The translations under genes were made by a program, and so were the position numbers. This document shows, piece by piece, positions 1 to 4,017 of a DNA stretch of 6,561 bases; the stretch's first letter is position 1, and every line of letters starts with the position of its first letter. The notes under the pieces were generated by a model. That model was not told the DNA's origin. It did not search any database and saw nothing but the letters and a program-made list of their open reading frames with translations. The stretch spans positions 1 through 6,561 of the forward strand of contig CAJXAS010000103.1 of assembly GCA_913050305.1 (NCBI GenBank), given 5' to 3'. The stretch comes from an uncultured Polaribacter sp. (GTDB taxonomy: Bacteria; Bacteroidota; Bacteroidia; Flavobacteriales; Flavobacteriaceae).

Positions 1-1
1 T

Positions 2-316
2 AAAGATTTAACATATGCTTCTGGAGAGTTGTTAAGAATTGAGCCTTTAGAAGGTAAAAATGCTATTGTTTTAAAATATAAGGATAGCGAAATTTATTAT
101 GATATGACTTCTGGTTTAAAAGTAAAAGAAGTAAAAACAGCAACAGGACCAGATGGCAAAGAGATAAAAGTACCTACTGTATATGCTGATTACAAAGAAG
201 TAAACGGTGTAAAGTTTCCACATTCAATTGGAATTAAATCTGGCCCAATGAATTTAGATTTCGTAGTACAAGAAATTAAAGTAAACGAAGGTGTTTCTGA
301 TGCAGATTTTAAATAA
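2..316 (+). CDS. C-terminal fragment of a secreted protein, probably LolA-like tail of an M16 (insulinase-family) peptidase
   Basis: The reading frame is open from the first complete codon (position 2) to the TAA at 314-316, so this is the 3' end of a gene that starts outside the window. The TTG at 29 is an internal codon, not a credible start. The ~104 visible residues alternate short beta strands (IVLKYKDSEIYYD, GLKVKEV, YADYKEVNGVKFPHSIG) and end in KVNEGVSDADFK. From memory, this pattern (a YYD-SGLKV strand, then YADYK-VNGVKFP, then a terminal NEGVSDADF) is typical of the LolA-like beta domain that closes many Flavobacteriia M16 peptidases. Such proteins act in the periplasm or outer envelope. 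No M16 catalytic motif (HxxEH) is in the window, so the peptidase assignment is inference; a stand-alone LolA-like or outer-membrane lipoprotein-sorting-like protein is the main alternative. A strong terminator follows about 30 bases after the stop, making this the last gene of its transcript. Confidence 0.6.
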   Translation, partial: KDLTYASGELLRIEPLEGKNAIVLKYKDSEIYYDMTSGLKVKEVKTATGPDGKEIKVPTVYADYKEVNGVKFPHSIGIKSGPMNLDFVVQEIKVNEGVSDADFK

Positions 317-344
317 ATAACACAGCACGTAAAGAAAATAAATC

Positions 345-379
345 AAGAGTCAAAACAGTGCGTTTTGACTCTTTTTTTT
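345..379 (+). terminator. Strong rho-independent terminator
   Basis: A perfect 12-bp stem pairs 345-356 (AAGAGTCAAAAC) with 362-373 (GTTTTGACTCTT) around a 5-base loop (AGTGC). It runs directly into eight T residues at 372-379. It lies 29 bases after the stop of the partial gene on the same strand and clearly ends that transcript. On the opposite strand the stem is followed only by a loosely T-rich stretch (ATTTATTTTC), so it may also serve the convergent transporter gene, but weakly. Confidence 0.9.
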
Positions 380-446
380 AATATTAGTTTTAGCAGAAAG
401 CACACGTATTTATAAATTATAGTATTGCCTTTTACTTGTAAAAAAA

Positions 447-1322
447 CTACTTTTTTTTATTTACCAAATAAAGACCTAAAAGAATAACAACTCCACCAAA
501 TATTTGAAGTGTACTTAATTTTTCGCCATCTAAAACCCCCCAAAAAATAGCAACTAAAGGAATTATATAGGTTACAGAGGACGAAAAAACAGGATCTGAA
601 ACCTGAACTAATTTATTGTAAATAGTTTTTGCAATACCAGTTCCTACAATTGATAAAATTGCTAAATACCCTAAGGATCTAACTAATATCTCATTTTTTA
701 AATCAAACGTTCTAAAGAAATCTGTAAAAGTTAAAACAATAATTGCAGGAATAAGTAATATTAAAAAATTACCAGTTACAATAGAAAGTGCGTTTAAATC
801 GTTTAAATATTTCTTAATCATATTTGCATTGAGTGCATACCCAAAAGACGCTATAATTATTAACAGAGCATACCAGTAATTCTGATTTGGATTTAAGTCT
901 GCACCTTTTAATATTAGAATTAGCGTTCCTACCAAACCAATTATAATTCCGTAAAATTGAGTTCTATTAAAAGCAAATCCAAACATCATTGCACCCAGAA
1001 TTAAAGTAAAAAAAGGGGTTAGGGAGTTTAAAATAGCAACAACAGCGCTATCTATGTTTGTAATTGCAAATGCAAATAAAAATCCAGGAATAAAAGTACC
1101 TGCAATAGCAGTGTAAAAAATATATTTATAATGTTTCTTTTCTATTTTTTTTAAAGACGGAGTAGCAACAGAAAGTAAAAAAACTGCAGTAAAAATCATT
1201 CTTAAAGCGCCTAGTTGAATAGGAGTAACACCTAACAATGCTTTCTTCATTAATATAAATGAACTTCCCCAAACCAAAGAAAGTAAACTAAAATACAGCC
1301 ACTTTTGTTGTTGATTATTCAT
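447..1322 (-). CDS. EamA/DMT-family inner-membrane transporter
   Basis: This 291-residue protein has the length and hydrophobic profile of the drug/metabolite transporter superfamily: about ten membrane segments in two homologous EamA halves, roughly residues 8-138 and 150-287. Visible family features are WGSSF (18-22) in the first helix, a proline and arginine (P34, R41) in helix 2, LTPFFTLILGA (101-111) before helix 4 ends, and the matching second-half element YIIPLVAIFWGVLDGE (252-267). The short C-terminus ends in basic VNKKK, as expected for a cytoplasmic tail. Family members export or exchange small metabolites such as amino acids, sugars or nucleobases; the substrate cannot be predicted here. 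The start is the ATG at 1320-1322, preceded on its strand by an A-rich leader (ACTAAAAC) without a clear Shine-Dalgarno site. It is transcribed divergently from the HMA lipoprotein and convergently with the peptidase fragment, so it appears monocistronic. Family call certain, role unknown. Confidence 0.93.
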   Translation of the reverse strand: MNNQQQKWLYFSLLSLVWGSSFILMKKALLGVTPIQLGALRMIFTAVFLLSVATPSLKKIEKKHYKYIFYTAIAGTFIPGFLFAFAITNIDSAVVAILNSLTPFFTLILGAMMFGFAFNRTQFYGIIIGLVGTLILILKGADLNPNQNYWYALLIIIASFGYALNANMIKKYLNDLNALSIVTGNFLILLIPAIIVLTFTDFFRTFDLKNEILVRSLGYLAILSIVGTGIAKTIYNKLVQVSDPVFSSSVTYIIPLVAIFWGVLDGEKLSTLQIFGGVVILLGLYLVNKKK

Positions 1323-1330
1323 GTTTTAGT

Positions 1331-1362
1331 TAATTTTTTGTCAAAAATCCGACAAAAAATTA
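1331..1362. promoter_or_regulatory. Perfect 12-bp inverted repeat between divergent genes
   Basis: TAATTTTTTGTC (1331-1342) and GACAAAAAATTA (1351-1362) are exact reverse complements separated by 8 bases (AAAAATCC). The repeat occupies the 85-base gap between the EamA transporter start (1322) and the HMA lipoprotein start (1408). It begins 8 bases upstream of the transporter ATG and ends about 20 bases upstream of the lipoprotein -7 element. It could be an operator for a dimeric regulator of one or both genes. If the transporter transcript starts upstream of it, it could instead form a leader hairpin close to the start codon. There is no T-tract and coding begins at once, so it is not a terminator. 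The regulator is unknown. Confidence 0.5.
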
Positions 1363-1382
1363 GATATCAGCCCCATTATATA

Positions 1383-1390
1383 TAAATTTG
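1383..1390 (+). promoter_or_regulatory. Putative Bacteroidota -7 promoter element for the HMA lipoprotein
   Basis: TAAATTTG matches the Bacteroidota -7 consensus TAnnTTTG exactly and sits 17 bases before the ATG at 1408. It would place transcription start a few bases upstream of the start codon, giving a short A-rich leader. No convincing TTG/TTTG -33 element is seen at the usual 17-23 base spacing, so this is a one-element call. Confidence 0.45.
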
Positions 1391-1407
1391 TAAAAATAAA
1401 AAAATAC

Positions 1408-1740
1408 ATGAACACTAAAAATATATTTTTTGCAATAGCAATCGCTTGTTTTATGATAACAGGATGCAAAGAAAATAAAGAAGTGAAAAAAGAGCGTATT
1501 GCGTTAACAATCTCTGGAATGACTTGCGAGATTGGTTGTGCAAAAATAATTCAATCTAAATTATCTAAAAAAGAGGGTGTAATAGCTGCAAAAGTTGTTT
1601 TTACAGACAGTATTGCAACGATAGAGTTTAATGGAAATACAACTTCTAAGAAAGAGTTAATTACCTTTATAGATGGCATTGCTGGTGGAAATTTATACAA
1701 AGCCTCAGAAAGCATAATAAAACTTACTAGTTCTAAATAA
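1408..1740 (+). CDS. HMA-domain lipoprotein with C-x3-C metal site
   Basis: This is a 110-residue small envelope protein. Residues 1-20 form a lipoprotein signal peptide: basic MNTKN, a hydrophobic core IFFAIAIACFMI, and the lipobox ITGC with lipid attachment at C20. The mature protein starts CKENKE, and a charged linker leads into a heavy-metal-associated domain at about residues 30-95 with the usual beta-alpha-beta pattern. The metal-site motif is GMTCEIGCA (37-45), so the cysteines are C40 and C44 with three residues between them, unlike the canonical GMTCxxC of CopZ/Atx1-type copper chaperones. The C-terminal part (IATIEFNGNTTSKKELITFID) fits the last strands and helix of the fold. The likely role is binding a soft metal, probably copper, in the periplasm or at the outer membrane, but no metal transporter or regulator is nearby. 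It has its own putative -7 element and ends before a two-way terminator. Confidence 0.85.
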   Translation: MNTKNIFFAIAIACFMITGCKENKEVKKERIALTISGMTCEIGCAKIIQSKLSKKEGVIAAKVVFTDSIATIEFNGNTTSKKELITFIDGIAGGNLYKASESIIKLTSSK

Positions 1741-1793
1741 CCACATGAATGTTTTGATATGTGTAAAGAAAATAAGAGCAGAAAACCACTAAA

Positions 1794-1847
1794 ATGGAAT
1801 GTAAAGTAGACTATAAAATGGCCTGCTGTCTAGATAAAAATAAGTAA
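1794..1847 (+). CDS. Possible micro-ORF or remnant of a cysteine-rich metal-binding tail
   Basis: ATG at 1794 opens 17 codons, MECKVDYKMACCLDKNK, ending at TAA 1845-1847. It starts 54 bases after the HMA lipoprotein stop and ends before the shared terminator, so it would be on the same transcript. Three of 17 residues are cysteine, in a Cys-Lys-x-Asp...Cys-Cys arrangement. From memory this resembles Lys/Cys-rich C-terminal tails of some flavobacterial HMA proteins. No Shine-Dalgarno site precedes it, and the frame is closed by a TAA at 1773-1775. It could be a real metal-related peptide, a decayed piece of a longer metal-binding gene, or chance. Low confidence. Confidence 0.25.
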   Translation: MECKVDYKMACCLDKNK

Positions 1848-1866
1848 TGATTAAATTTATAAACGC

Positions 1867-1900
1867 AAAAAAAACAGGGTTTTAAACCTGTTTTCTTCTT
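1867..1900. terminator. Bidirectional terminator between convergent genes
   Basis: The stem AAAACAGG (1871-1878) pairs with CCTGTTTT (1887-1894) across an 8-base loop. On the minus strand, below the beta-helix lipoprotein gene (stop 1925-1927), the stem runs into eight Ts, read from the A-tract 1867-1874. On the plus strand, below the HMA lipoprotein, it runs into TTTTCTTCTTT. The position between two converging genes supports use in both directions, best on the minus strand. Confidence 0.8.
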
Positions 1901-1924
1901 TCTCCCAATCCATAATAAGGTGCC

Positions 1925-3889
1925 CTATAAACCTGTATTTCTCCAAGTCCAAGTGCTAATATCTACTTTAGTTCCTGTTTTATAATCTGCATTTATAGAA
2001 GCTGCAACGCCATCTATTATAACATTTGCTAAATCGCCTCCATCTTTCATATCTATATTTTTCTCGTACCCTTCTAACCAAATATTAGTTATTGTTGCAC
2101 CAGAAGTCTTTTTAAACTGCAAACCTGTACCTCCTACTGTAGAAATAGCTGTTAAATTTATAAATTTAGGGTTATTGTTATCTTTGTCTCCTTCAAAAGC
2201 TGTAGAGAAACCAGCATCTGTATGAGAAATATAGGTATTTGTTAAGGTTCCATTCCAACCTTCTGTCCAGTCTACAGAGTCATCTTCGTTATTCTCTAAA
2301 TATACATTTGTTACAGAAACTGTTCCTCCAAAAAACTCTAAACCGTCATCTGCACCGTTAACTATAGAAACATTTTCTATGGTAGTTCCTGCACCTACAG
2401 CATATAAAGAGATCCCGTTGTATTGCGAATCTGCATTAATTTGAGCACCTGTTCCTTTAATCACTAGATATTTAATTGAACCAGAATTATCTGCATCATT
2501 TGAACCACCATAAATAAAACCACCAACCTCTGCTTCGGCATTTATGCCTGCGGTTGTTGTTGCATCTCCACAAACTGTTAATCCGCCCCAATCTCCAGGA
2601 TTAGCATTCGTAGAAGACATTATAACTGGATTATTTTCTGTTCCTTGAATATCAATTTTACCACCTTTTAAAACTGCAATATAAACTGCTGACCCATCGG
2701 ATTTAGCCTCAATATTTGTTCCTGCGGGAATAATTAATTCACCACCAGCCTTTACAATGTAAGACGAGTTTAAGATGTATTTTATAGAAGCATTTAAGGT
2801 AACTTTACCAGCAATAGTTCCTTGTAAAGGTAAAGTTGTAATAGAAACACTAGAATTTACCCAATTAAAATTTGCTGCGGTAACACGGGCTGTACTTGTA
2901 TAAGCTAAAGAAGGATCTGCAATAGCTCCTTCTATAAGAACGTTTGCTAAATCTCCACCATCTTTCATATCAATTGAAGTATCGTAGCCGGTTAAAGACA
3001 AACCTGTTATTGTAGCTCCTGATTGTTTCTTAAATTGTAAGGCTGTACCCCCAACAGTAGAAACTGCAGTAATATTATTAAATTTAGGGTTTCCGTTATC
3101 TTTATCCCCTTCAAAAACAGTTGAAAAACCAGAAACCGTGTGCGTAATATATGCGTTTGTTAAAGTTCCACTCCAACCCTCTGTCCAATCAACAGCATCA
3201 TCTTCATTATTCTCTAAAAACAAGTTTGTTACAGAAACCGTACCACCAAAAAACTCAACACCATCGTCAGAACCATTAATTACGGCAACATTGCTAATTG
3301 AAGTTCCAGCACCAACACCGTATAAAGAAATACCGTTGTATTGAGAGTCTGCATTAATTTGCGCACCTGTTCCTTTAATTATTAAGTAGTTGATAGCGCC
3401 AGAATTATCTGCATCATTTGTACCACCGTAAATAAAACCACCAACCTCTGCTTCTGCATTTATACCTGAAGTTGTTGTTGCGTCTCCACAAATTGTTAAA
3501 CCACCCCAATCTCCAGGATTCTCAGAAGCAGACGTCATAAATACAGGGCTAGCTTCTGTACCTAATACATTTATTTTAGCTCCTTTTAAAACTGCTATAT
3601 AAACACTTGTACCTCCATTAAGAGCCATAATTGTTGTCCCTGCAGGAATTGTTAATGTTGCTCCAGATTCTACGATAAAAGAACCACTTAAATTGTATGT
3701 CTGATTTGAATCTAACGTAAAATCTTCATCAAGATTACCGTTCATGATTCCAGATTTTAAACTTTCAATTACTACAGAATCTGTTGATTCCATTATAATA
3801 TCCGGCTCTTCGCTACCGCAATTAATAAATGTTAAAGTAACAAAACAAAATGTTACGATGTTTAAAATTTTAAAAACTGATTTTTTCAT
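1925..3889 (-). CDS. Surface lipoprotein with two tandem beta-helix-like domains, partner of the TonB receptor
   Basis: This 654-residue protein begins with a lipoprotein signal peptide (MKKSVFKILN, a hydrophobic stretch, then FINC with C24 as the lipidated residue). GSEEPD follows, resembling the acidic export signal that sends Bacteroidota lipoproteins to the cell surface. The rest is two copies of one domain, residues ~52-347 and ~358-653, offset by exactly 306 residues. Each copy runs: a polar entry strand with IPAGT; VYIAVLKG; NPGDWGGLT.CGDATTT; AEAEVGGFIYGG.NDADNSG; YNGISLY.VGAGT; DDG.EFFGGTVSVTN; NNEDD.VDWTEGW; FEGDKDN; QFKK; and IDMKDGGDLANV. The regular short strands, Gly/Asn/Asp turns and VGGT-type steps indicate a right-handed beta-helix-like fold. 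Asp/Glu-rich loops could bind calcium. From memory, single-copy relatives of about 400-500 residues are common in Bacteroidota, often next to TonB receptors and sometimes mislabelled 'multidrug transporter'. The receptor gene lies 128 bases upstream on the same strand. Likely role: surface binding of a substrate for that receptor; the ligand is unknown. No enzymatic motif is recognised. Confidence 0.8.
   Translation of the reverse strand: MKKSVFKILNIVTFCFVTLTFINCGSEEPDIIMESTDSVVIESLKSGIMNGNLDEDFTLDSNQTYNLSGSFIVESGATLTIPAGTTIMALNGGTSVYIAVLKGAKINVLGTEASPVFMTSASENPGDWGGLTICGDATTTSGINAEAEVGGFIYGGTNDADNSGAINYLIIKGTGAQINADSQYNGISLYGVGAGTSISNVAVINGSDDGVEFFGGTVSVTNLFLENNEDDAVDWTEGWSGTLTNAYITHTVSGFSTVFEGDKDNGNPKFNNITAVSTVGGTALQFKKQSGATITGLSLTGYDTSIDMKDGGDLANVLIEGAIADPSLAYTSTARVTAANFNWVNSSVSITTLPLQGTIAGKVTLNASIKYILNSSYIVKAGGELIIPAGTNIEAKSDGSAVYIAVLKGGKIDIQGTENNPVIMSSTNANPGDWGGLTVCGDATTTAGINAEAEVGGFIYGGSNDADNSGSIKYLVIKGTGAQINADSQYNGISLYAVGAGTTIENVSIVNGADDGLEFFGGTVSVTNVYLENNEDDSVDWTEGWNGTLTNTYISHTDAGFSTAFEGDKDNNNPKFINLTAISTVGGTGLQFKKTSGATITNIWLEGYEKNIDMKDGGDLANVIIDGVAASINADYKTGTKVDISTWTWRNTGL
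1931..2818 (-). repeat. Internal tandem repeat, copy 2 (residues ~358-653)
   Basis: This is the C-terminal copy of the duplicated domain, separated from copy 1 by a ~10-residue linker (VSITTLPLQG region). It keeps every motif of copy 1, including one cysteine at the equivalent place (C440 for C134), NPGDWGG at 430-436 for 124-130, and IDMKDGGDLANV near its end. It stops within a residue or two of the protein C-terminus, so there is no T9SS sorting domain after it. Confidence 0.9.
2849..3736 (-). repeat. Internal tandem repeat, copy 1 (residues ~52-347)
   Basis: This is the N-terminal copy of the duplicated domain in the beta-helix lipoprotein. It pairs with 1931-2818 at an in-frame offset of 918 bases. 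The copies are about 80% identical in protein over residues 120-321 versus 426-627 (41 differences in 202 by hand count), but only about half identical over the first ~68 residues. At DNA level identical runs survive; for example the 26 bases at 3429-3454 match 2511-2536. Copy 1 carries one cysteine (C134). Confidence 0.9.
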
Positions 3890-3917
3890 TTTAGTTTAGT
3901 ATAATTATTATTTTATA

Positions 3918-3925
3918 CAAAGTTA
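3918..3925 (-). promoter_or_regulatory. Putative -7 promoter element for the beta-helix lipoprotein
   Basis: Read on the minus strand, TAACTTTG fits the Bacteroidota consensus TAnnTTTG exactly and lies 28 bases before the ATG at 3889. A clean -33 TTTG is not seen upstream (nearest is TTTAG within the TTTAGTTAA run), so the call rests on one element. It would allow the lipoprotein to be made independently of, or at a higher level than, the receptor upstream. There is no strong terminator in the 128-base gap, so read-through from the receptor gene is also possible. Confidence 0.4.
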
Positions 3926-4017
3926 TTGTCTTATTCTCTATCTCTGTTTAACTAAATATTAATAGTATGTTAGGTTTTTGATAAAACAAGTTCTTTTGTT
4001 AAGTAATGGTTAATTAC

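Noticed and set aside
29..31. TTG as start of the first gene
   Set aside because: The frame is open to the left edge and the protein style continues; no leader or signal peptide follows the TTG.
430..443. Small hairpin TTTTAC/GTAAAA below the EamA gene
   Set aside because: The usable stem is only about five A/T-dominated pairs with a tiny loop and no following T-tract on the minus strand; too weak to call a terminator.
1342..1349. GATTTTTG (minus strand) as -7 element of the EamA gene
   Set aside because: One mismatch to TAnnTTTG, no -33 partner, and it falls inside the inverted repeat where T/A runs make near-matches easy.
1745..1792. Micro-ORF MNVLICVKKIRAENH
   Set aside because: Fifteen codons with no ribosome-binding site, no recognisable pattern and no reason to prefer it over chance.
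3138..3344. Plus-strand open frame of 68 codons
   Set aside because: It lies wholly inside the strongly supported minus-strand lipoprotein gene, is Ser/Thr/Pro-rich as antisense reads of this repeat would be, and has no family resemblance.
3985..4000. AACAA/TTGTT hairpin between receptor and lipoprotein genes
   Set aside because: A five-pair AT-rich stem without a proper T-run is expected by chance in this composition; not a convincing terminator.
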